From assembly GCA_017615405.1 (NCBI GenBank), contig JAGAAE010000052.1, positions 1 through 15,226 of the forward strand: a DNA stretch of 15,226 bases. Direction: 5' to 3'. Positions 8,281 through 13,360 of this stretch are shown piece by piece. Each line of letters begins with the position of its first letter. The stretch's first letter is position 1. The DNA is from Clostridia bacterium (GTDB lineage: Bacteria > Bacillota > Clostridia > Oscillospirales > Acutalibacteraceae). The notes beneath the pieces are model-generated. The model was not told the DNA's origin, did no database searches, and worked only from the letters and a program-made list of their open reading frames with translations. The translations under genes were made by a program, and so were the position numbers.

Positions 8281-8903
8281 TATGCGTACACCTCCTCTAT
8301 CATCTTGACGGCATCCTTAACGATGACAAGAGTGTCGGCGTTAACGATATCGTAAGTATTGATCGTATTAACCTGAGCTGCCTTTGCGCCGGCGATGTTT
8401 CTGATCGAACGGACGGCGAAAGCGTCATTCTCGGGAAGAACGATAAGAACCTTTTTCTTGGCACCGATAGCCTTTAAGCAATCGGCAACGGTTTTTGTAC
8501 TGTAAGAGTCGAGCGTTAAAGCATCAAGGACTATGAGATCCTTGGTAGCGACCTTATCCGAAAGCGCAGATTTAAGCGCTATGCGGCGGACCTTCTTATT
8601 AAGAGTATAAGAATAGTCTCTCGGCTTCGGAGCATGGACGATACCGCCGTGTCTCCACTGGGGTGCTCTGATAGAGCCCTGACGTGCATGACCCGTTCCC
8701 TTTTGCCTCCACGGCTTTTTACCGCCGCCGGAAACCTCTGTACGGGTCAAAGTGGACTGTGTGCCCTGACGCTGATTGGCGAGGTAATTGACAACCGCCA
8801 TGTGCATGACAACGGCATTGACCTCTACTGCGAAAACGTCATCCGAAAGTTTGATCTTTCCTACGTTTTCACCCGTCATATTAACAACTGATAAACTTGG
8901 CAT
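8280..8903 (-). CDS. rplD: 50S ribosomal protein L4
   Basis: L4 lines the exit tunnel with an extended loop. In E. coli and relatives it also represses its own S10 operon by binding the leader, which makes it a candidate regulator of the leader RNA seen here (inference). The product has 207 residues. The tunnel loop is evident as KPWRQKGTGHARQGSIRAPQ (63-82) followed by WRHGGIVHAPKPRDYSY; the globular part has VRRIALKSALSDK and a C-terminal NTYDIVNADTLVIVKDAV. ATG at 8903 lies 18 bases after rplC; the stop overlaps rplW. Confidence 0.97.
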   Translation of the reverse strand: MPSLSVVNMTGENVGKIKLSDDVFAVEVNAVVMHMAVVNYLANQRQGTQSTLTRTEVSGGGKKPWRQKGTGHARQGSIRAPQWRHGGIVHAPKPRDYSYTLNKKVRRIALKSALSDKVATKDLIVLDALTLDSYSTKTVADCLKAIGAKKKVLIVLPENDAFAVRSIRNIAGAKAAQVNTINTYDIVNADTLVIVKDAVKMIEEVYA

Positions 8904-8921
8904 AATTCACACACTCCTTCC

Positions 8922-9554
8922 TTAAGCTTTTACGCTGTCGAAAAGAACCACGATTCCGCCCTTGGGACCGGGAACGGCACCCTTAACGGCGATGATATTC
9001 TTTTCAGCGTCGACCTTGACAACGCTTAAGTTCTGAACGGTTACGCGCTCATGACCCAAGTGTCCTGCCATCTTCTTGCCCTTGAAAACTCTCGAAGGGC
9101 TGGAACAAGCACCCAGAGAACCGCCATGACGGTGAACAGGGCCTGTACCGTGAGTTTCTTTAAGGCGTCCGAAATTCCAGCGCTTGATGGTGCCGGCATA
9201 TCCTTTACCTTTGGAAGTTCCTCTTACGTCAACGGCGTCACCCTCGGCAAAAACGTCAGCCTTGATGATGTCGCCTACGTTCATTTCGCTCATGTCTTCA
9301 AAGCGGAATTCGCGAAGAACCTTTTTGGGAGCAACGTCTCCCTTTGCAAAGTGACCCTTCATGGGTTTCTTTACCTTTGAAGCCTTCATGTCGCCGAAGC
9401 CTACCTGAACTGCTTCATAACCGTCGTTCTCTGCGGTCTTCTTCTGAGAAATAACGCAGGGACCTGCTTCAATAACAGTAACCGGAACGACGTTTCCGTT
9501 TGCGTCAAAAAGCTGGGTCATACCGAGCTTCTTGCCAACGATACCTTTTTTCAT
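8922..9554 (-). CDS. rplC: 50S ribosomal protein L3
   Basis: L3 is an early-assembling large-subunit protein whose extension approaches the peptidyl transferase centre. The 210-residue product begins [17 protein letters not shown] and contains [20 protein letters not shown] at 118-137, HRHGGSLGA and [21 protein letters not shown] at 154-174, the family signature, ending with [15 protein letters not shown] at 9554 is preceded by GGAGG. The 83-base gap to rpsJ contains a perfect palindromic hairpin and possibly a weak internal promoter. Confidence 0.98.
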   Translation of the reverse strand: MKKGIVGKKLGMTQLFDANGNVVPVTVIEAGPCVISQKKTAENDGYEAVQVGFGDMKASKVKKPMKGHFAKGDVAPKKVLREFRFEDMSEMNVGDIIKADVFAEGDAVDVRGTSKGKGYAGTIKRWNFGRLKETHGTGPVHRHGGSLGACSSPSRVFKGKKMAGHLGHERVTVQNLSVVKVDAEKNIIAVKGAVPGPKGGIVVLFDSVKA

Positions 9555-9578
9555 TGTTTTTTCCTCCTATGGTTATTG

Positions 9579-9593
9579 GTCAGCATTGCTGAC
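9579..9593 (-). other. Palindromic hairpin in the rpsJ-rplC gap
   Basis: GUCAG (9593-9589) pairs with CUGAC (9583-9579) around CAAUG; the whole 15-base element is a near-perfect palindrome. An alternative pairing of GGUCA with UGACC is also possible. No U-tract follows. It sits about 15 bases before the rplC binding site. Confidence 0.45.
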
Positions 9594-9631
9594 ATGACCT
9601 CTCCGGCAGAAACGAAAATCAACACATATAA

Positions 9632-9660
9632 TATATATTAAAGCTTGATTTCGATCTCAA
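9632..9660 (-). promoter_or_regulatory. Possible weak internal promoter before rplC
   Basis: TTGAGA (9655-9660) and TATATA (9632-9637) are separated by 17 bases across the rpsJ stop codon, in an AT-rich stretch. The -10 matches consensus at only four of six positions, so this is a weak candidate for a secondary start of transcription inside the operon. Confidence 0.25.
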
Positions 9661-9949
9661 CACCGGCGGGGAGCTCAAGATTTGTCAGTGCTTCAACGGT
9701 TTTGTTTGAAGGACGGATGATATCTATGAGCCTTTTGTGTGTCCTCATTTCGAACTGCTCGCGGCTGTCCTTATACTTATGAACGGCACGCAGGATCGTA
9801 ACGATCTCCTTTTCGGTAGGGAGCGGTACGGGACCGGATACCCTTGCACCTGTACGTTTAGCGGTTTCCACTATCTTTTCAGCGGACTGGTCGACAAGCG
9901 CGTGATCGTAACCCTTGATTCGAATACGGATTTTTTCTTTCACTGCCAT
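9638..9949 (-). CDS. rpsJ: 30S ribosomal protein S10
   Basis: S10 belongs to the small-subunit head and doubles as NusE, which links RNA polymerase via NusB/NusG to the ribosome. The 103-residue product begins [22 protein letters not shown] and shows [21 protein letters not shown] at about residues 36-56, then [16 protein letters not shown] and [13 protein letters not shown] longer in-frame version reaching 10018 exists, but AAGGAGG at 9961-9967 lies 11 bases before the ATG at 9949, and the extension has no family similarity. It is the first gene of the S10 operon and follows a leader of about 275 nt. Confidence 0.98.
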   Translation of the reverse strand: MAVKEKIRIRIKGYDHALVDQSAEKIVETAKRTGARVSGPVPLPTEKEIVTILRAVHKYKDSREQFEMRTHKRLIDIIRPSNKTVEALTNLELPAGVEIEIKL

Positions 9950-10225
9950 GTGAAAATTCGCCTCCTTAATTAGTTGGCGGGCAAAACTTACACCGTGCCG
10001 CGCATTTCTTATCGGCACAATATAAAACCGGCATTGCTGGGTTTAAAGGCAATTCCGGACGACGGCTCGCACCGTCGCAGCACAAAGATTCGCAAGTATC
10101 TTTATCGTGCTTCCTTATTCTTTCGCCCGGTTTAAAATCGGACATACTCCGCGGAAATTTCCCGACGTTACGGTCGGCCACCTCCCGCATCAACGCATGT
10201 TTAACGCCACATTTTCGCAGCGTAC
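9950..10225 (-). promoter_or_regulatory. Structured 5' leader RNA of the S10 operon
   Basis: This gene-free stretch is read into the rpsJ mRNA. Paired elements found by eye, in transcript order: an upstream stem 10189-10182 with 10157-10150 (eight pairs, three wobbles) enclosing 10177-10173 with 10166-10162; a closing stem P1 of CGGGCGAAA (10129-10121) with UUUUGCCCG (9986-9978), nine pairs with one G·U. Within P1 there are four hairpins. P2 is GCAC/GUGC, a GAU bulge and AAAGAU/AUCUUU (10110-10080). P3 is CGACGG/CCGUCG (10077-10060). P4 is CCGG/CCGG, an A-G mismatch and AUUGC/GCAAU (10058-10028). P5 is GUGCCG/CGGCAC (10018-9995). P2, P3 and P4 are almost contiguous. The AAGGAGG of rpsJ (9967-9961) lies ten bases after P1. 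Control of rpsJ or of the whole operon by a ribosomal protein such as L4 is inference; I do not recognise a named family. Confidence 0.75.
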
Positions 10226-10231
10226 CTTAGA

Positions 10232-10260
10232 ATGATATCACAAAACTTTATAAAAAGCAA
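10232..10260 (-). promoter_or_regulatory. Main promoter of the S10-spc operon
   Basis: TTGCTT (10255-10260) and TATCAT (10232-10237) are 17 bases apart, with TG one base upstream of the -10 (extended -10). Transcription would start near 10225-10228, giving a leader of about 275 nt. It is the only strong sigma-A-type promoter seen before rpsJ, and lies just after the stop of the membrane-protein gene at 10288, with no clear terminator in between. Confidence 0.8.
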
Positions 10261-10287
10261 GCATTTTTTTGGAAAATTTCAAATTTT

Positions 10288-10734
10288 TTATAGTTTGATC
10301 CCGCTTTTCTTCCGGTTTGCTCCGACAATACCGCCGATCGCCGCCGACAGAATTATAATTATAAGATGAAAAACGGTATTTGAAGTAAATCCCGATCCGT
10401 CGGCAGCCAATGACACGGCGGTTATAATTATAAAATAGCAAAGCCCGGTCAAAAGCCCCGAAAGGACCCCTTTCATCTTGATCCGTTTCGCTACGTAAAA
10501 CGCCGAAACGAATGCTCCCGCCGAAACGCTTAATGTTGCAAAGAAAGAGGCGTATATCCTATCCATATTCGCAAGCAGCATAACGACCGCGAACAGGACG
10601 ATAAAACCCACCGTTGCGGCAAATCCCGAAAGCGCGCCGATAACGACGGTTTTCAGAAAACTGTTTTCCGCGCCGTTTCCGAAATGACCGCGGTTTCCGC
10701 TTTTGCCTTTTTCAAAGCCTTGAAAACTCAACAT
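10288..10734 (-). CDS. TIGR04086-type four-helix membrane protein
   Basis: This is a 148-residue hydrophobic protein with a polar, Gly-rich N-terminus (residues 1-26) and four predicted membrane helices at about 28-55, 61-82, 88-110 and 118-140. Small-residue-rich helices and the closing IGGIVGANRKK, plus position next to yajC, match the clostridial TIGR04086 membrane family, whose function is unknown. In many Clostridia that family neighbours the SCIFF peptide (scfA) and its radical SAM maturase (scfB); neither is present here. The start ATG at 10734 directly follows the U-tract of the yajC terminator, and its GGAGGG binding site lies in the terminator's 3' arm, so translation from read-through RNA should be hindered. 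Family assignment is by recognition, not search. Confidence 0.75.
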   Translation of the reverse strand: MLSFQGFEKGKSGNRGHFGNGAENSFLKTVVIGALSGFAATVGFIVLFAVVMLLANMDRIYASFFATLSVSAGAFVSAFYVAKRIKMKGVLSGLLTGLCYFIIITAVSLAADGSGFTSNTVFHLIIIILSAAIGGIVGANRKKSGIKL

Positions 10735-10771
10735 AAAAAATCCCTCCGCAGTAACATTATACTGCGAAGGG
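10735..10771 (-). terminator. Intrinsic terminator after yajC, overlapping the next gene's binding site
   Basis: In the transcript CCCUUCGCAGUA (10771-10760) pairs with UACUGCGGAGGG (10753-10742), twelve pairs with one G·U, around a six-base loop UAAUGU, followed by A and UUUUUU (10740-10735). It starts 11 bases after the yajC stop. The 3' arm contains GGAGGG, the binding site for the ATG at 10734. A perfect TATAAT lies at the loop (10756-10761). Confidence 0.85.
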
Positions 10772-10782
10772 TCGCCGTCATA

Positions 10783-11067
10783 TTACTTTTTCTTTACAAC
10801 GTCGTCGTCATGAACGGTCAGGTTCTGCTGCAAAGCCCAACGGGCAAAGGTCAGTTTTGAATGGTCGCTCTTTGACTCAATGACCATCGTATCCTCTTTG
10901 AGGGAAATGATCCTGCCGTAGATTCCGCCGATGGTAACGATTTCGTCACCGACGCGCAAATTCTCGCGCATCTTCTGCTCCTCTTTACGCTTTTTGCTTT
11001 GCGGACGGATCATAAAGAAATATAAAGCCGCAAAAAGACCGCCGTATATTACTAACATCAATACCAT
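10783..11067 (-). CDS. yajC: YajC, Sec translocase accessory subunit
   Basis: YajC is a small single-pass membrane protein that associates with SecDF and the SecYEG channel. The 94-residue product has one membrane helix at about residues 2-20, then the hallmark MIRPQSKKRKEEQKM (19-33) and the cytoplasmic LRVGDEIVTIGGIYGRI (37-53). The start is ATG at 11067, nine bases after GGAGG; a TTG nine codons upstream lies before that site and is not used. It has its own strong promoter at 11100-11128 and is followed by a terminator, so it is probably mostly monocistronic. secD/secF are not nearby. Confidence 0.96.
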   Translation of the reverse strand: MVLMLVIYGGLFAALYFFMIRPQSKKRKEEQKMRENLRVGDEIVTIGGIYGRIISLKEDTMVIESKSDHSKLTFARWALQQNLTVHDDDVVKKK

Positions 11068-11099
11068 TTTTCTATACCTCCATATTTTCAACAAGGTTC

Positions 11100-11128
11100 A
11101 TTATACCTAATTAAACGGATAATTGCAA
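11100..11128 (-). promoter_or_regulatory. Promoter of yajC
   Basis: TTGCAA (11123-11128) and a perfect TATAAT (11100-11105) with a 17-base spacer; start of transcription near 11093, leaving a leader of about 26 nt. The -35 box lies inside an AT-rich inverted repeat (ATAATTG, 11119-11125, and CAATTAT, 11129-11135) that could be an operator. Confidence 0.8.
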
Positions 11129-11138
11129 CAATTATTTA

Positions 11139-11822
11139 TTATAATTCAATTTTTTTCTTTCTCGGATCGAAATTCTTTAAAAAGACGTCCCATTCTTCTT
11201 CGGTAACGTCAAATTCCTTACCGTCGCCGTTTTTCTTTTTATATTCCTCGTATATGTTATCGAGTATCTTTTTATATAGTTTTCGCGTTCTTACTTGTTG
11301 CCGTATCGCGAAAAACAGCATACACGAGACGAAAATGACTATAAAAACGTAACTGATGAAATATCTTATAAAATAACTTCCGCTGTAACCGAAAAAACCG
11401 TTTTCATCCTCGGAGACCCTCGCAAACAAATATACAAAATACGGTATGGGAACAAGGGTTAAAATATTGCCGGTAATATTGAATTCGAGTTTATTGAGAA
11501 TGACGCCTGCAATAATGACGAGCGTTCCGACAATTATCAGCGCCGTCTCGACCCTCGTCGCCTTCAGATGTGAGTTGATAAAATCTTCAAGGATCATATC
11601 GTGTTCTTTTACGTAGACATAGTCGACGTTGCTGCGGACCTTGTTATCGATATACAAAAAGCTCGCGACGGTAATTGCATTGACGACGGTCAGAAAAGCA
11701 ACGCAAATAAGGTTAAGGCGGCGAAGGACGGTATACGGCTTGTCGCTTGTCCTTATATAGCCTATACCCATTTTATGCTCGACTGTTTTAACTTTATCGC
11801 ATATATTCTTATATCTTTGCAT
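11139..11822 (-). CDS. Unrecognised four-helix membrane protein
   Basis: I do not recognise this 227-residue protein. It has a polar N-terminus of about 35 residues and four predicted membrane helices at about 37-58, 92-110, 114-136 and 152-173. The loop of about 34 residues between helices 1 and 2 holds KEHDMILEDFINSHLK. The last 50 residues form a charged, probably helical, cytoplasmic tail (RTRKLYKKILDNIYEEYKKK, then acidic EFDVTEEEWDVF). No signal peptide cleavage site or catalytic motif is evident. ATG at 11822 lies seven bases after AGAGGA and has its own promoter (11855-11883), shared in part with the divergent trmL. It stops just upstream of the yajC promoter with no clear terminator. 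AT-rich codon use sets it apart from the ribosomal genes. Confidence 0.75.
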   Translation of the reverse strand: MQRYKNICDKVKTVEHKMGIGYIRTSDKPYTVLRRLNLICVAFLTVVNAITVASFLYIDNKVRSNVDYVYVKEHDMILEDFINSHLKATRVETALIIVGTLVIIAGVILNKLEFNITGNILTLVPIPYFVYLFARVSEDENGFFGYSGSYFIRYFISYVFIVIFVSCMLFFAIRQQVRTRKLYKKILDNIYEEYKKKNGDGKEFDVTEEEWDVFLKNFDPRKKKIEL

Positions 11823-11854
11823 TTTTAAATCCTCTTGCGGTTTACTGCCCTTCT

Positions 11855-11883
11855 ATTATATTAGATATTCCCGATATTGACAA
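11855..11883 (-). promoter_or_regulatory. Promoter of the membrane-protein gene ending at 11139
   Basis: On the minus strand TTGTCA (11878-11883) and a perfect TATAAT (11855-11860) are 17 bases apart. Its -35 box shares five bases with that of the opposing trmL promoter, so both cannot be occupied by RNA polymerase at once. Confidence 0.75.
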
Positions 11884-11905
11884 CTATTATTTTTTCTAAT
11901 ATAAT
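11877..11905 (+). promoter_or_regulatory. Consensus promoter of the tRNA methyltransferase gene
   Basis: TTGACA (11877-11882) and TATAAT (11900-11905) are both perfect and 17 bases apart. Start of transcription near 11912 leaves a leader of only about 13 nt before ATG at 11925. An apparent upstream TTG start codon at 11877 is simply the -35 box. Confidence 0.85.
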
Positions 11906-11924
11906 TTTATCCGGTGATAAAAAA

Positions 11925-12428
11925 ATGGCTGTTATAAATATCGTTATGGTCGAGCCCGAGATCCCGCAGAATACGGGCAACGTCGCAAGGACCTGCGCCG
12001 CGACGGGAGCAAGGCTTCACCTTGTCGGTCCGATGGGCTTTAAGATCGACGACAGGAAGCTCAAAAGAGCCGGACTTGACTACTGGCATTTTCTCGATAT
12101 TACCTACTATAATGATCTCGATGATTTTTTTGCAAAAAACAGCGGTGACTTCTTCTTTTTCACGACCAAAGGGCGCAAGGTCCATTCGGAGGTCACCTAT
12201 CCCGATAACTGCTATCTGTTTTTCGGCAAGGAGACAAAAGGGCTTCCCGAAGAACTGCTGATAAAAAATAAAGACTCCTGTCTTCGTATACCGATGGCGG
12301 GCGAAATAAGAAGCCTTAACCTTTCAAATTCGGTTGCGATCGCAGTGTATGAAGTTCTGAGGCAATGGGACTATCCCGCCCTTCAAAACGAAGGTCAGCT
12401 GCATAACTACCGCTGGGAAGAGGTATAA
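11925..12428 (+). CDS. trmL: tRNA (cytidine/uridine-34-2'-O)-methyltransferase, TrmL type
   Basis: This SPOUT-family enzyme transfers a methyl group from S-adenosylmethionine to the 2'-hydroxyl of the wobble nucleotide 34, in tRNA-Leu species in E. coli. The 167-residue product has the three SPOUT motifs: EPEIPQNTGNVARTCAATGA (residues 10-29) with the Asn-Thr-Gly-Asn-Ala/Val-Arg loop, FGKETKGLPEEL (100-111) and IPMAGEIRSLNLSNSVAIAV (122-141), which build the trefoil-knot cofactor site. It lacks extra N- or C-terminal domains, as TrmL does. ATG at 11925 follows GGTGAT by six bases; the longer frame from 11877 begins within the promoter. Substrate specificity is inferred from family. Another TrmH-like SPOUT role is possible but less likely. 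Confidence 0.92.
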   Translation: MAVINIVMVEPEIPQNTGNVARTCAATGARLHLVGPMGFKIDDRKLKRAGLDYWHFLDITYYNDLDDFFAKNSGDFFFFTTKGRKVHSEVTYPDNCYLFFGKETKGLPEELLIKNKDSCLRIPMAGEIRSLNLSNSVAIAVYEVLRQWDYPALQNEGQLHNYRWEEV

Positions 12429-12457
12429 TTCACATTTTAAAAGTCTCTCCATATTAT
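12429..12457 (+). promoter_or_regulatory. Promoter of the Cys-rich protein gene
   Basis: TTCACA (12429-12434) and TATTAT (12452-12457), each one mismatch from consensus, lie 17 bases apart and begin directly after the trmL stop codon. Transcription would start near 12464, giving a leader of about 40 nt. Confidence 0.6.
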
Positions 12458-12504
12458 GTATTGAAGCAAAACAATTTCTTCAATTCTTTTATGGAGGTTT
12501 TTTT

Positions 12505-13308
12505 ATGGCTGAAAGCAAATTACAGAATTTTGACCGCAATCAGATCAAAGAAGCGGTTTGCATCGATGCCGAGCGTGTTTATGATTCCTGCTGTGACAGG
12601 GACTGTCTTGAAGACCTGCGTGTCTTTTTCGCCGAAGAAACGCAAACGCTCGTCAACGCCGCGACGAGTGTTAAAATCACCGGTTCCAAGGTACTTAACG
12701 TTGCCATTGACGTTGAACCCATCAGTTTCAACAAGGGCTATTATGCCTGCGACCTGACCTTCACCTTCCTTGACGATCTCGACCTCTACACGTCACCCAA
12801 TGAGATCCCGACCTCGGTCAAGGGTGTTTCATCCTTTACAAAAAAGGTTATTCTTTACGGAAGCGAAGGCAACGTCAAGGTCTTCACAAGCGACGATAAT
12901 CCGAGCACAAGCCTGACCATCGGTGAGGGCACGAATAATCCTAAATGCGTTTTGCAATGCGTCGATCCGGTATCGCTTACTTCCCGCCTTGCCGAAGGTA
13001 CGACCGACTACCCGAACGTTTTCTTCCCCGAAGCGGTTGCGGAATATCTCGGCGGACCGGTCGTTACTCAGCCGACCGCAGACGACACCGCGGTTTATGC
13101 AACACTCGGGCTTTTCACCATCGTCCAACTTATACGCGACGTTCAGATGGTCGTCCCAGTTTACGATTTCTATATTCCGGAGAAGCAGTGCGACGATATT
13201 CTCGATACCCCCTGCGATGTGTTCCGCAAGATCGACTTCCCGACCGGCGAATTCTTCCCGCCCGAGCCTTTAGGCCCCGGCTGCGGAAGTCAAAGGGAAG
13301 AGAAATAA
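12505..13308 (+). CDS. Acidic Cys-rich protein of unknown function
   Basis: I do not assign a named domain to this 267-residue soluble protein. It is acidic, with no signal peptide or membrane helix, and has ten cysteines at residues 19, 29, 30, 34, 82, 148, 152, 229, 237 and 260. The N-terminal block with KEAVCIDAERVYDSCCDRDC (residues 15-34) and EDLRVFF (36-42) resembles what I recall of conserved hypothetical proteins in spore-forming Clostridia. The middle is beta-rich (ITGSKVLNVAIDVEPISFNKGYYACDL; FTKKVILYGSEGNVKVF). The C-terminus is Pro-rich (FPPEPLGPGCG). ATG at 12505 is seven bases after GGAGG (12493-12497), with its own promoter before and a strong hairpin after, so it is probably a single-gene unit. 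A structural or spore-related role is a guess only. Confidence 0.75.
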   Translation: MAESKLQNFDRNQIKEAVCIDAERVYDSCCDRDCLEDLRVFFAEETQTLVNAATSVKITGSKVLNVAIDVEPISFNKGYYACDLTFTFLDDLDLYTSPNEIPTSVKGVSSFTKKVILYGSEGNVKVFTSDDNPSTSLTIGEGTNNPKCVLQCVDPVSLTSRLAEGTTDYPNVFFPEAVAEYLGGPVVTQPTADDTAVYATLGLFTIVQLIRDVQMVVPVYDFYIPEKQCDDILDTPCDVFRKIDFPTGEFFPPEPLGPGCGSQREEK

Positions 13309-13323
13309 CAGATAATTATAACG

Positions 13324-13359
13324 TTGACCCACCCCGTCATAGGGTGGGTCAAAAATTTT
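13324..13359 (+). terminator. Terminator between converging genes
   Basis: TTGACCCACCC (13324-13334) and GGGTGGGTCAA (13342-13352) form a perfect 11-bp stem with a seven-base loop. AAATTTT follows on the plus strand, 15 bases after the Cys-rich gene. Being a palindrome it may also slow transcripts of the converging phosphohexomutase gene, but no T-run follows on the minus strand. The four-T tract is short, so the stem does most of the work. Confidence 0.75.
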
Positions 13360-13360
13360 A

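Larger units (their letters stand above)
11855..11905. repeat. Perfect 11-bp inverted repeat covering two divergent -10 boxes
   Basis: ATTATATTAGA at 11855-11865 and TCTAATATAAT at 11895-11905 are exact inverted copies, centred on 11880, the midpoint of the shared -35 region. Each arm contains one of the two TATAAT boxes plus five further identical bases, more than promoter consensus alone requires. Confidence 0.8.

Noticed and set aside
9950..10018. A longer S10 starting upstream of 9949
   Set aside because: The extension overlaps the strong AAGGAGG site and has no similarity to the S10 family.
9966..10193. A SCIFF (six-Cys) peptide gene in the S10 leader
   Set aside because: The Cys spacing and N-terminus do not match the SCIFF pattern, no binding site is present, and no radical SAM maturase gene follows.
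10261..10290. A-rich/T-rich stretch after the TIGR04086-type gene as a terminator
   Set aside because: It is only an A/T self-complementary run without a GC stem or a U-tract in the minus direction.
11119..11135. AT-rich inverted repeat as a terminator of the membrane-protein gene
   Set aside because: No U-tract follows in the minus direction and the stem is weak; it overlaps the yajC promoter instead.
11877..11924. An N-terminal extension of TrmL starting at TTG 11877
   Set aside because: That TTG is part of a perfect TTGACA -35 box, the extension spans the -10, and GGTGAT correctly precedes ATG 11925.
12460..12484. ATTGAAG/CTTCAAT hairpin as a trmL terminator
   Set aside because: The seven-pair stem is AT-rich with an 11-base loop and only a short T-run, and its 5' arm overlaps the likely transcription start of the next gene.
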